From positions 5,032,001-5,096,000 of the forward strand of contig JAULJL010000017.1 of the NCBI GenBank assembly GCA_030761205.1: a DNA stretch of 64,000 nt, read 5' to 3'. The notes beneath the pieces were generated by a model, which made no database searches, was not told the origin of the DNA, and worked only from the letters and a program-made list of their open reading frames with translations. This DNA comes from Fremontodendron californicum (taxonomy: Eukaryota > Streptophyta > Magnoliopsida > Malvales > Malvaceae). How positions within the stretch are numbered: the first letter of the stretch is position 1; each line of letters opens with the position of its first letter. This document shows positions 1 through 9,800 of the stretch, piece after piece. Both the position numbers and the translations under genes were made by a program.

Positions 1-1018
1 ATATAAATTTTAATAAATTCATATTATTTTTTTATCATATTTTAATTTTTTTCCTCGTATTTTATCTAAAATTAGCAGGTTTACATACATGGCACCAAAA
101 GAGATATATATAAAAAAATATCACGTCAATCTTGTTGATTATTGACATGAAAATTATGGTCATGATAGATATACATTCTAGAGAGAAGATAAATAAATGA
201 TACAATTAAGAGAAATTTCTATTTATGGAAAGGACCTCATACCATAAAGTTGGTGCTATGAAATCCAATCTCGATCTTTCTCGGCAAATGCCAACAAAAT
301 ATAACCTATTATATATTTCAGCCCCTTGGGTGCTCGCTCGATTAGACATCAATTTGATGCTGATCCAGAAAGCAAAACTGACTATCGAAACCCCTCCTTT
401 TCACGTGCAGAGATCTAAAGTTTTTGGCTCATATGCTTCATTCTCGGAGGAAAAATATATATATTAATGTATTACCATTTTTTTTGGTTAGTTTTTTTTC
501 CCTTGTAGAAGCCAAGAAAACACTATAGTTTTACTTTTAATCTGCCTATAATCATGATGTAATGATACATGCATGCATGCATGCAAGCAGCAGATGTATT
601 TTACTTTGTAATTTTCTTAGTACAATGCTACAATTATTTAATTAAGGTTCGTTAATTATAAATATGATTTTTATATAATATTTTGGTAGACTCATAACTC
701 ATAACTTTAAATTCTAATTTGTTAATTATAGTGCAATTATTATAGGTGATATGTTTTCGCGAATAGCCCATAAAAGAGTAAGCAAAAATTCCATGTGTTG
801 TTCACAACTTATCATCACAACAAAATTAATTTATATCGATAGATAATACATCAAATATAAATTCTTTGATTAGCTGAAGCTCCAAACAAGGGTTGTTTTG
901 TTCGATTATAAAATCAGATACTAATACTTAATCTAAGAACTGAGTACCAAATCAAGGACATTGCAAGCTCAAGCTGAAATGTTAATAAGAAACTGAGAAC
1001 AGAATACATTGATTAATT
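1..1018. other. AT-rich intergenic DNA
   Basis: No gene is supported here. The stretch is AT-rich with short homopolymers and a small (gcat)n run near 570-590. An 80-codon plus-strand frame at 225-467 resembles no family I recognise. The right end should contain the 3' UTR of the minus-strand dehydrogenase gene that ends at 1019. Confidence 0.6.
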
Positions 1019-2639
1019 TCATTCATCCCCGAGCGGAGAAAGTAATGGTTTATTCGAAAAGAAAGCTTCCAAGTTCCCAACCACTAGTTCACAGGCAGCC
1101 ATGAAACCTTCTGGTGTAAAAACAACTCGATGTGGTGACAGCACAACATTATCCAATTCAAAGAGCTGTTTAGGAACATTAGGTTCGTTCTCAAACACAT
1201 CTAAACCAGCTCCTCCAATCTCTCCTTGTACCAAACACTCCACCATTTCCTTCTCATTGATAATGGCTCCGCGTGCTACGTTGATGATGATTCCTTGCTT
1301 TCCTAGCGCTAACATGGCTTCTCTGTCGATCATGTGCCGAGTTTCAGCAGTTAATCCACAGCAAATGATGAGGGCATGGCTGTTAGCTGCGAGTTCATGA
1401 ACGTTGGAGTAGAAAGGGTATGGAACCAAAGGTTTTTGCTTTCTTGAGTTGTACAATACAGTGCACCCAAAGCCCTCTAGCCTTTTAGCAACTGCTAAGC
1501 CAATGCCTCCAAGTCCTACAATCCCAACTCGCTTGCCTCCCAACTGATATGCACAAATACATTTGGTCAAAGATTGTTTTTCATCAAAAGAAAAACAAAA
1601 AATCTTAGACAGAATTACGATAGTGAAGTATGAATCTTGCTATATGTACTGTCAAAACTTAAGTACTCTCATCTCTCACATCTTTTCCAGCCATAGAAAT
1701 TTATCTAAATTCCAGAATGTGGAATTGAAGTATAGAACATCTGGGAGAGTATATTTGGTTCATGTAGCTATCCTTAAGTGGTGGTTTCTAGCAGATTTGG
1801 GATTTGAATCCTAGCAGAACTATTCTTCAACCATGGTTTGACAATAATCCATCATTTCACAGTGACAGTTTAGAAACAAAACTGTCATGAATTCCCTTAA
1901 AATTGATTAAATTGCTTAGAAAATTAAGTACTACTAACTTAGCTATGTATCATGAATTCTTCCTTCTAATCCCCTTCTCGAAACGAAAGAAATATGTGCA
2001 TGATTTCCTAATAGTACTTTTTAAAGGACGCACCGAAAGGTTCAATCATCCTTTCCTCCTGTTAACGTTGACTAAATTTCAAAATCAATGTTCCTGCAAA
2101 AGAATTTTCCCAAGAATGTAACAGAAAACCACAAACGTAAAATAAAAGGAGAAAATGATGACCTTAGAACCAAGAGGGTACTCTCCTTTCGCGGGCCAAA
2201 GACCATGTCTAACGTACCGATCAGCAGCAGAAATCTTTCTAAGTACGTCAATCAATAAACCCACAGCAGCATCAGCAGCATCATCTGAAAACACGCCTGC
2301 AGCGTTGGTGACTGCTATGCCAAGCCTAGTGCACTCATTCAAGTCAATGTGATTGATGCCTGCGCTGGCAGTTACGACGAGTTGCAACGAAGGCAGCAAC
2401 CGGATGATGTTAGGGGTGATGGGTGAAGCAGCAGAGCAGAGGACGGCTCGAACTGAGCCTGCATAGGTGGTCAAGAATTGATCTAGAGGGAGAGTTGACT
2501 CCCATGCTTTTAAGAGTTGGAATTTGCTTGAGATGAATTTGTCCTCAAAAAGTATCAAAATTGGTGGTGGTTTGATGACTAGGACCTGAGGGAGGTCTTG
2601 GGATTGCTGCTGATCGCTTCGTTCTTGATGATGTTCCAT
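1019..2639 (-). CDS. HPR3-type hydroxypyruvate/glyoxylate reductase, copy A
   Basis: D-isomer-specific 2-hydroxyacid dehydrogenase. The family reduces hydroxypyruvate, glyoxylate or pyruvate with NAD(P)H, and HPR3-type proteins act as a photorespiratory bypass. There are two exons, 2639-2163 and 1543-1019, joined in phase 0 by a GT-AG intron (donor AAG|GT, acceptor CAG|TTG), giving 333 aa, close to the usual ~320. Exon 1 carries the N-terminal substrate half. Exon 2 opens with the Rossmann motif GIVGLGGIG (166-174). The catalytic set is present: Arg250 in NVARGA, Glu279 in FENEP, and His297 in SPH. No signal or transit peptide is obvious. The start is the first in-frame ATG of exon 1. It heads a tandem array with a broken middle copy (8029-8953) and an intact third copy (9801-11010). 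The family call is firm; the substrate is inferred. Confidence 0.9.
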
Positions 2640-3588
2640 TGATGGTTTGGTGTGATTTGAAACTGAAGCAAGAAAGAATGCGGTACTGTAGGATATATGT
2701 TAGGCAGCAGCAGAATCTCTAGACAAAAGGGTAAAGTAAGAATTTTATTTAATTTAATTATTTTGAATCCATTGATTCCAACTTTGTTTACTTGTTTGCT
2801 TTTCTTTCTTTGCGAGGAGAAGCAGGGCCATTCATTCCAAGTTATTTGGGAAGTTGAATAATTACCAAGTTCAATATGTGTGGCAGATATTGCAGCACTA
2901 CGCATAGCGTTGTTGGGCTTGCCCTCCATGATTGGGAAATGTGGGATCATGTGAACAGAAACTCATTAGAATTCCAACTGCGAAGCTCAAAGCCTCTCAG
3001 CCTGAGGACTTGTTAGCTGTTTTTTTTTTTTTTTATTAAAAATAAAATAAAAATCTAGTGGGGGGCATCTGATGCTAAAACATTTTTGCCTTTTCTGGTG
3101 AAAAGTGAAAACCTATCAAAATTTTGAAAGGAGGGAAGCAAGCACCAATTCTGTCTAGCTGGATAAAATAAGAATTAGGTTCAACAACCCACTACTAGCC
3201 ATTTCTCTACATTAACTGTTGACATCAATAATAACCTTCACGTTCATACATATCACTATCAGACAACATAAATACTTCAGCAAGAAATCGAGTCACTCTT
3301 TCCTTGTTCATAATTTTATTGGATTCTCTAATCTGTTGAAAGACCAAATTTGCTAATCTTTACGATGAGTGCGATTATATTAAGTCTTGCAATCACTTTA
3401 TTAATTAAAATATCAATAGTACAAAATTATAAAAACATATAAAATTAATTAATTTTATGTCAGTGTAAGTTGATCCTCGCGTATGTATATATATATATAT
3501 ATAGAGACATTTTTTTCTACATTAATTCGTGTTTAAAGAAATGAAGAGAAACATACATTAGAAGTCTCTCATTCATTATTGCTGGGGT
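2640..3588. other. Intergenic DNA upstream of HPR copy A
   Basis: Probable 5' region of the HPR gene ending at 2639. It contains a T-run near 3020-3034 and an AT-rich stretch at about 3400-3510 ending in a (ta)n run, which resembles the right end of the foldback near 37.2-37.58 kb. Bases just left of 3589 are the 3' tail of HPR relic B, cut off by the copia insertion. A 123-codon minus-strand frame (2950-2579) overlaps the HPR start and is not supported as a gene. Confidence 0.5.
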
Positions 3589-3593
3589 TAGTA

Positions 3594-4157
3594 TGTTGGA
3601 AAAGTGGCTTGAAAGTCAACCAAAGCTGCCAAAACATTTTCTAAACCCTTCCAGCTTGAGAAGCCAAATTTGTAGCAAAGTTTGCTACGTTATTTGGAAA
3701 ATTCAAGAAGCCACCTTTCTTGACATTTATGGCAGCCTTTTGCTTCTATATAAGGCCTTTGGCCTTGGCAGCAGAAGGCAGAGGAGAGGAAGCAGAGGAG
3801 AAATGAGCTAGAGCTCCAAAGGTGAGCTCCATGAGCTCCCTCCCGGTTGAGGCATGATGAGAGCTCCAGAGGGAGCCCCTCCCGGTAGAGGTGATAGAGG
3901 CAGTAGCTGCCTGTTAGATGCTTGTGTATTGAGGTGTTGAGTGTGTGCTAGAAAGAGCACTTGTAATATGTAGCCGGTTTGTATCCGGTTTGTACTCCAT
4001 CTCCGATTAAATACAAAGCTTTGCTCCTCCTCCCGTGGACGTAGGTATATTGGCCGAACCACGTAAAATATCTGTGTTTCTTTTGTGTGTTCAGTTCCTA
4101 TTTTCTCATCTCTTATTTTAGTTGTGAGACACTATTCCGTCACTCTGGTACCTAACA
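3594..4157 (+). repeat. 5' LTR of copia element
   Basis: Starts TGTTGGAAAA and ends CCTAACA. It contains a TATA-like box (tatataagg, around 3747) and, about 270 bp later, an A/T-rich polyadenylation-like segment (gattaaatacaaag), so U3 and R probably lie in that order. It is paired with 7465-8028, which differs by two adjacent bases. Confidence 0.95.
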
Positions 4158-4158
4158 G

Positions 4159-4170
4159 TGGTATCAGAGC
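4159..4170 (+). other. Primer-binding site (initiator tRNA-Met)
   Basis: The 12 bases tggtatcagagc begin one base after the 5' LTR. This is the standard plant copia primer site complementary to the 3' end of initiator tRNA-Met. Confidence 0.93.
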
Positions 4171-4602
4171 CATTGGTTCGTGGTCCTTATTCCGCTGCAG
4201 TGAAAGTGTTGGTTCTTAGTATGCTCTGTGGTTGCAGTATTGTCTGATCTTCCACATCAGAAAAGAATTATTCTTGTTGCTGGAAATAAAGTGTGGTAGT
4301 GTGAAAGTGTCTAGGGAAGTTCTGGCTAGGAAAGACTTGGTATTTAAGTGTGTCTATCAGTGACCCACCTCTCTTTCCTGGGAACCTACCTGGTGCACTA
4401 TTCACGGGCTACGGTCACTGTTCCAGTATACGATCACTATTCACAGATACGGTTACTATTCATACGTGTGGTTGTATACTTTTGCAGTAATTGTTAACGT
4501 ATACTGGATTTGTTCTAGTGTACGACATACGTACAATACTGTTCACGTATACGGTACTATTCACGGTGAAATAGTATAACTCGCTTCAGTTCGTGTACAA
4601 CC

Positions 4603-7389
4603 ATGGCAGCAAAATTCGAGATAGAGAAGTTCAGTGGGAGAAATTTCTCCTTGTGGAAATTGAAGATCACAAGCAATCTATACATGCTTTTGGGAGAGAC
4701 GTTGCAAGAGGCAGATGCATCAGTTGCAGCAGCCAGCCAAGAAGAAACGACGATGATGTGGCATCGCAGATTAGGCCATATGTCAGAGCGAGGCTTGAAA
4801 GTCCTTGCAGAACGCAATCTCCTGCCCGGGCTCAAGATGGTCAATTTACCTTTCTGTGAGCACTGTGTGATAAGCAAGCAGCATAGATTGAAGTTTGCTA
4901 AAGTAACTACAAGAAGCAAACACATACTGGACTTAATCCATTCTGATGTGTGGGAGTCACCAGAAATATCCCTGGGTGGAGCAAAGTATTTTGTATCATT
5001 CATTGATGAATATTCCAGGAGATTATGGGTGTACCCAATCAAGAAGAAGTCTGATGTGTTTCCAGTATTCAAGGAGTTCAAAGCACAAGTAGAGCTTGAA
5101 ACTGGGAAAAGAATCAAGTGCTTGAGGACAGACAATGGAGGAGAATATGTAGACGGTAACTTTCTAGCATTCTGTAAGAAAGAGGGTATTATGAGACAAT
5201 TCACGGTTGCACATACGCCTCAACAGAATGGTGTAGCAGAGCGGATGAACAGAACTCTCCTAGATAGAACAAGAGCCATGCTGAGAACAGCGGGATTGGC
5301 CAAATCTTTCTGGGCAGAAGCAGTCAAAACCACCTGTTATGTGATAAATCGATCACCATCAACGGCGATTGGTTTGAAGACGCCTATGGAGATGTGGAAA
5401 GGAAAGCCAGCTGATTATTCTTCTCTACATGTGTTTGGATGTCCTGTGTACGTGATGTACAACTCCCAAGAAAGAACAAAGCTGGATCCAAAATCCAGAA
5501 AATGTATATTCTTGGGTTATGCTGACGGTGTTAAGGGGTATCGCCTGTGGGATCCCACTGCCCGCAAGGTTGTTGTCAGCAGAGATGTAGTTTTTGCAGA
5601 AAATGAACTGCAAAGTGAGCAAACAAATGACAACACTTCAAAAGAGACTGCTACAGTGCAGATGGATAGAAATTCTCAAGAAGATGATTCTTCTGAAGCA
5701 GAACCAGAGCATGAGGTACCAGAACCAGTTGAGTCCGAGGCTGTAGAAGTTCGACGGTCAACTCGTGAGAGAAGGCCTCCAAATTGGCACACGGAGTATG
5801 TTACGGAGAGCAATGTTGCATACTGTCTTTTAACAGAGGATGGAGATCCATCAACTTTTCATGAAGCTACTAGTAGCCCAGATGCTTCTCTGTGGATGAC
5901 AGCAATGCAGGAAGAAATTGAAGCTCTTCACAAGAACGAGACATGGGAACTGGTGGAATTACCACGTGGCAGAAAAGCCATTGGTAACAAATGGGTCTAC
6001 AAGATCAAGCGGGATAGCAATGATCAAGTAGAACGATATCGTGCTAGATTGGTTGTAAAAGGATATGCTCAGAAAGAAGGTGTTGACTTCAACGAGATAT
6101 TTTCTCCAGTTGTCAGAGTAGTGTTGGCTATGTGTGCTGCATTTGATTTACATCTTGAACAACTAGATGTAAAGACGGCTTTTCTACATGGAAAGCTTGA
6201 AGAAGAAATTTATATGCTACAACCAGAAGGTTTTGTTGAAACAGGCAAAGAAAACTTGGTTTGCAGGTTGACCAAATCTCTGTACGGTCTAAAGCAGGCG
6301 CCCAGATGTTGGTACAAGAGATTTGATTCTTTCATAATTAGCCTTGAATACAACAGACTGAGTTCAGACCATTGTACGTACTACAAGAGGTTTGATGATA
6401 ATGATTTCATTATTTTGCTGTTGTATGTGGATGACATGTTGGTGGTAGGCCCCAACAAAGATCGAATCCAAGATTTGAAGGCACAGTTGGCTAGGGAGTT
6501 CGATATGAAGGACTTGGGACCTGCAAACAAGATTTTAGGGATGCAAATTCACCGAGACAGAAAAGACAGGAAAATTTGGCTTTCTCAAAAGAATTATCTG
6601 AGGAAGGTCTTGCGACGCTTCAACATGCAAGACTGTAAGCCAATATCTACCCCACTTCCTGTCAATTGTAAATTATCCTCAGGTATGAGTCCTAGCAATG
6701 AAGCAGAGAGGATGGAAATGTCTCGAGTACCGTATGCATCAGCGGTGGGAAGCCTTATGTATGCTATGATATGTACAAGACCAGACATTGCACAAGCAGT
6801 GGGAGCGGTCAGTCGATTTATGGCAGATCCTGGTAGAGAGCATTGGAATGTTGTTAAGAGGATCCTTAGATACATTAAAGGAACCTCAGATGTTGCATTA
6901 TGTTTTGGAGGATCAGAACTTGTTGTCAGGGGTTATGTTGATTCAGATTTTGCAGGTGATCTTAATAAAAGGAAATCCACTACTGGCTATGTGTTCACAC
7001 TTGCAGGAGGAGCGGTAAGCTGGTTATCTAAGTTACAGACTGTTGTAGCTTTGTCTACTACAGAAGCTGAGTACATGGCAGCTACCCAAGCATGCAAGGA
7101 AGCAATATGGATACAAAGGTTAATGGAAGAACTCGGGCACAAGCAGCAGAAGATTATTGTGTATTGTGACAGTCAGAGTGCCTTGCACATTGCAAGGAAT
7201 CCAGCCTTTCATTCCAGGACAAAGCATATAGGTATACAGTATCACTTTGTTCGAGAAGTAGTAGAAGAAGGAAGTGTGGATATGCAAAAGATTCACACCA
7301 AAGACAACCTAGCAGATGTTATGACAAAGCCAATCAACACTGACAAGTTTATTTGGTGTCGATCCTCCTATGGTCTATCAGAAACGTAA
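4603..7389 (+). CDS. Copia polyprotein, 928 aa, internally deleted
   Basis: An open frame uninterrupted to TAA. Residues 1-30 (MAAKFEIEKF...FSLWKL) are the start of a copia gag. By about residue 52 it is already in the GAG-pre-integrase zinc motif (MWHRRLGH, then CEHC at 85-88). Nearly all of gag, the CCHC knuckle and the aspartic protease are therefore absent, through an in-frame join near nt 4700-4750. The integrase triad is readable as D114, D177 (RTDNGGEY) and E213 (NGVAER). Reverse transcriptase has LYVDD at 607-611, and RNase H occupies about 775-910, ending near a DVMTKP motif. Between V504 and R505 about five residues usual for the family (the K-x-x-x-I segment after FSPVV) are missing. 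Full-length relatives have ~1300 aa. It probably depends on trans-supplied Gag and protease. Confidence 0.93.
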   Translation: MAAKFEIEKFSGRNFSLWKLKITSNLYMLLGETLQEADASVAAASQEETTMMWHRRLGHMSERGLKVLAERNLLPGLKMVNLPFCEHCVISKQHRLKFAKVTTRSKHILDLIHSDVWESPEISLGGAKYFVSFIDEYSRRLWVYPIKKKSDVFPVFKEFKAQVELETGKRIKCLRTDNGGEYVDGNFLAFCKKEGIMRQFTVAHTPQQNGVAERMNRTLLDRTRAMLRTAGLAKSFWAEAVKTTCYVINRSPSTAIGLKTPMEMWKGKPADYSSLHVFGCPVYVMYNSQERTKLDPKSRKCIFLGYADGVKGYRLWDPTARKVVVSRDVVFAENELQSEQTNDNTSKETATVQMDRNSQEDDSSEAEPEHEVPEPVESEAVEVRRSTRERRPPNWHTEYVTESNVAYCLLTEDGDPSTFHEATSSPDASLWMTAMQEEIEALHKNETWELVELPRGRKAIGNKWVYKIKRDSNDQVERYRARLVVKGYAQKEGVDFNEIFSPVVRVVLAMCAAFDLHLEQLDVKTAFLHGKLEEEIYMLQPEGFVETGKENLVCRLTKSLYGLKQAPRCWYKRFDSFIISLEYNRLSSDHCTYYKRFDDNDFIILLLYVDDMLVVGPNKDRIQDLKAQLAREFDMKDLGPANKILGMQIHRDRKDRKIWLSQKNYLRKVLRRFNMQDCKPISTPLPVNCKLSSGMSPSNEAERMEMSRVPYASAVGSLMYAMICTRPDIAQAVGAVSRFMADPGREHWNVVKRILRYIKGTSDVALCFGGSELVVRGYVDSDFAGDLNKRKSTTGYVFTLAGGAVSWLSKLQTVVALSTTEAEYMAATQACKEAIWIQRLMEELGHKQQKIIVYCDSQSALHIARNPAFHSRTKHIGIQYHFVREVVEEGSVDMQKIHTKDNLADVMTKPINTDKFIWCRSSYGLSET

Positions 7390-7452
7390 GCAACATGGAA
7401 TGGCAAGACAGAAAGAGTGGTGTGAAGATATGATTGGTTTAATCAAATCTTC

Positions 7453-7462
7453 AAGTGGGAGA
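7453..7462 (+). other. Polypurine tract of copia element
   Basis: The purine-rich stretch aagtgggaga lies two bases before the 3' LTR start at 7465, the expected plus-strand primer position. Confidence 0.85.
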
Positions 7463-7464
7463 TT

Positions 7465-8028
7465 TGTTGGAAAAGTGGCTTGAAAGTCAACCAAAGCTGC
7501 CAAAACATTTTCTAAACCCTTCCAGCTTGAGAAGCCAAATTTGTAGCAAAGTTTGCTACGTTATTTGGAAAATTCAAGAAGCCACCTTTCTTGACATTTA
7601 TGGCAGCCTTTTGCTTCTATATAAGGCCTTTGGCCTTGGCAGCAGAAGGCAGAGGAGAGGAAGCAGAGGAGAAATGAGCTAGAGCTCCAAAGGTGAGCTC
7701 CATGAGCTCCCTCCCGGTTGAGGCATAGTGAGAGCTCCAGAGGGAGCCCCTCCCGGTAGAGGTGATAGAGGCAGTAGCTGCCTGTTAGATGCTTGTGTAT
7801 TGAGGTGTTGAGTGTGTGCTAGAAAGAGCACTTGTAATATGTAGCCGGTTTGTATCCGGTTTGTACTCCATCTCCGATTAAATACAAAGCTTTGCTCCTC
7901 CTCCCGTGGACGTAGGTATATTGGCCGAACCACGTAAAATATCTGTGTTTCTTTTGTGTGTTCAGTTCCTATTTTCTCATCTCTTATTTTAGTTGTGAGA
8001 CACTATTCCGTCACTCTGGTACCTAACA
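7465..8028 (+). repeat. 3' LTR of copia element
   Basis: 564 bp, the same length as the 5' LTR and identical by eye except for the adjacent pair near 7726. It is followed directly by the duplicated target tagta. Confidence 0.95.
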
Positions 8029-8953
8029 TAGTAAGGGTTTATTTGAGAAGAAAGCTTCAAAGTTCCCCACCACAAGGTCACGCGAAGCCATTATAGTTTT
8101 TCCTGTGAATGAACAGCTCTATGTGGCGAGAGCACAACATCGTCCAACGCAAAGATCTATTTTTGAACATCAGGATCCTTCTCAAACACATCCAAGCCAG
8201 CACCTCCAATCTCGCCTCGCATCAAACACCCCCACCACTCATCTATAATCGCGCCGCGTCCAATGTTAACAATGATTCCTTCCTTACCAGCGCTAGCAGA
8301 ATTTCCTTGTTAATCATGTGATGGGTTTGGTCAGTTAGTTCACAAATTATAAGAACATCAGAGTTTGATGCGAGTTCACATATATTTTGTATGGGTGGCT
8401 TCTTCCTTCTGGAGTTGTACAAGATATTGCATCCAAATGCCTCAAGCCTTTTTGCTACTTCTAAGCCAATGCTTCCCAACCCAACAATTCCAACTTGTTT
8501 TACTCTTCCATCACCCTTGATCACGAAATCAAAGGTGTAATGATTTTGTTAATAAAAAGATCTTACCTTTTCCTACGCAGAAATTAGTCGTTTGTTTTAG
8601 AAAAAGTGAAAATTATCTTCTGAAACTAAAGGGCTCAAAGTCAACGCTAGGGATATAGGTCAGAAGGAGATAAATCACCTTGAATCCAGGAGGAAACTCT
8701 ACTTTACTGCGCCAAAGCTGCCGCCTAATATACCGATCAGCTACAGAGGTTTTTTCTCAGAACATCAATAAGCAGGCCAAGGCCCAAGAGCCAGATCAGC
8801 GACATCTCCAGAGTACAAGTTTCCGGCAGTGGCTATAGAAATTCTAAGCCTCTGGCACTCTGGCAAGTCAACGTGGTTGTGACCAACACTAGTGGTGACA
8901 ATCAGCCCCGGAGACGGCAGCAGCCGGAGTGTGTCTAAGATTGCGCCACCGCT
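8029..8953 (-). pseudogene. HPR3-type dehydrogenase relic, copy B, split by copia
   Basis: Exon 2 relic (about 8508-8029) translates to the Rossmann segment VGIVGLGSIGLEVAKRLEAFG and onward to the family's LTDQTHHMINKE stretch. It then loses frame near LALVRKE and has a damaged C-terminal part. Exon 1 relic (about 8953-8679) keeps LRLLPS, a VTTS-x-G-x-NHVDL-like stretch and a DVADLALG-like stretch, but has at least one frameshift and no N-terminus. The final codons (NKPLLTP...) are interrupted by the copia element, and the remaining tail lies left of 3589. It was probably already decayed when hit, because the frameshifts are independent of the insertion. It is the middle member of the array. 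Confidence 0.88.
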
Positions 8954-9800
8954 ACAAATTCACCGCCCATTCGCCACCATTGTAATCTCACATCTGTGCC
9001 AAACTGCAGTCTAATTTCCAAACTATACTGATTACTTGTTACAATTTTTACTCTAATTTCTTCACGCATTTATAAGGTTAGGCTCATAATTGGGCCAGGT
9101 GATCTAAGCTGGCGAATACATTTCTGATTTCTTTATAGTCTCTTTCTCTCATCTTTAGCACCAACGTATAGAAGTGAAAATACAAGAAATAAGGCTCTTT
9201 GTACGTAGCAAAGAGGTTAAAACCCTGTCTTGCTTCATGACTACCATGAGCAAGCTTGAAAGAGCACAAATTTGCAAGCAATGGTAAACAATGTTCGTTA
9301 TTCTTAACTCAAAATCAGGGCATATCTACTTTTTAACAATGGTTTCAAGAAATTCTACAAGGTTTCTAATTTCAAGCTTACAATTAGAAGACATACAGCA
9401 GACAAAATTATTTAATAATGGCTATGCACCAACTCTTAGTCCTGGTCTCCTCAGCTACATTTAGTCTTTTCACCGCTGCAATCCTGCATACACCCAAAAA
9501 GCATGCGAATTAGAGAAATAAAGTGCCCCACCTTCTAATATATGACCAGTTTCTATAAGATAGGGAGAGAGATGATGACATTGATATTAGATTGCCTAAA
9601 AACTACGAGTATCTGAACAAACATCATATTTTTCAGCTTAACAGTAGGCCATATGAGCTAATCGATAAGAACAATTTCTTGTTTCTTATAGTTACTAGAC
9701 TCTGCAATATATATTAAAAACAGCAGATCTGAGATCCCATTCATGATGTAGAGAATTACAGCCTAAGTGAAATTCCTAGTAAAAGATTTTGGCACAGTAA
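8954..9800. other. Intergenic DNA between HPR relic B and HPR copy C
   Basis: No gene is supported. A possible short third exon of copy C could start near 9494 on the minus strand (acceptor tgcag), giving only a few codons. Otherwise this is probably the 3' UTR and flank of copy C. Confidence 0.5.

Larger units (their letters stand above)
3594..8028 (+). mobile_element. Ty1/copia LTR retrotransposon, complete ends, gag/protease-deleted
   Basis: A 4435-bp element with both LTRs (3594-4157 and 7465-8028, each 564 bp, TGTTGG...TAACA). It is flanked by a perfect 5-bp target duplication, tagta, at 3589-3593 and 8029-8033. A primer-binding site matching the initiator tRNA-Met 3' end follows the 5' LTR, and a purine tract precedes the 3' LTR. 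The single long frame has the copia order integrase, reverse transcriptase, RNase H, of the Tnt1/TNT94-like type. Reading the two LTRs side by side, I see only two differences, at adjacent bases (catga versus catag, about 3855 and 7726), so insertion was recent. It lies inside the last exon of HPR relic B. Confidence 0.96.

Noticed and set aside
2579..2950. 123-codon minus-strand frame overlapping the start of HPR copy A
   Set aside because: It overlaps the HPR first exon in another frame, has no recognisable domain, and its ATG lies in the presumed HPR 5' region.
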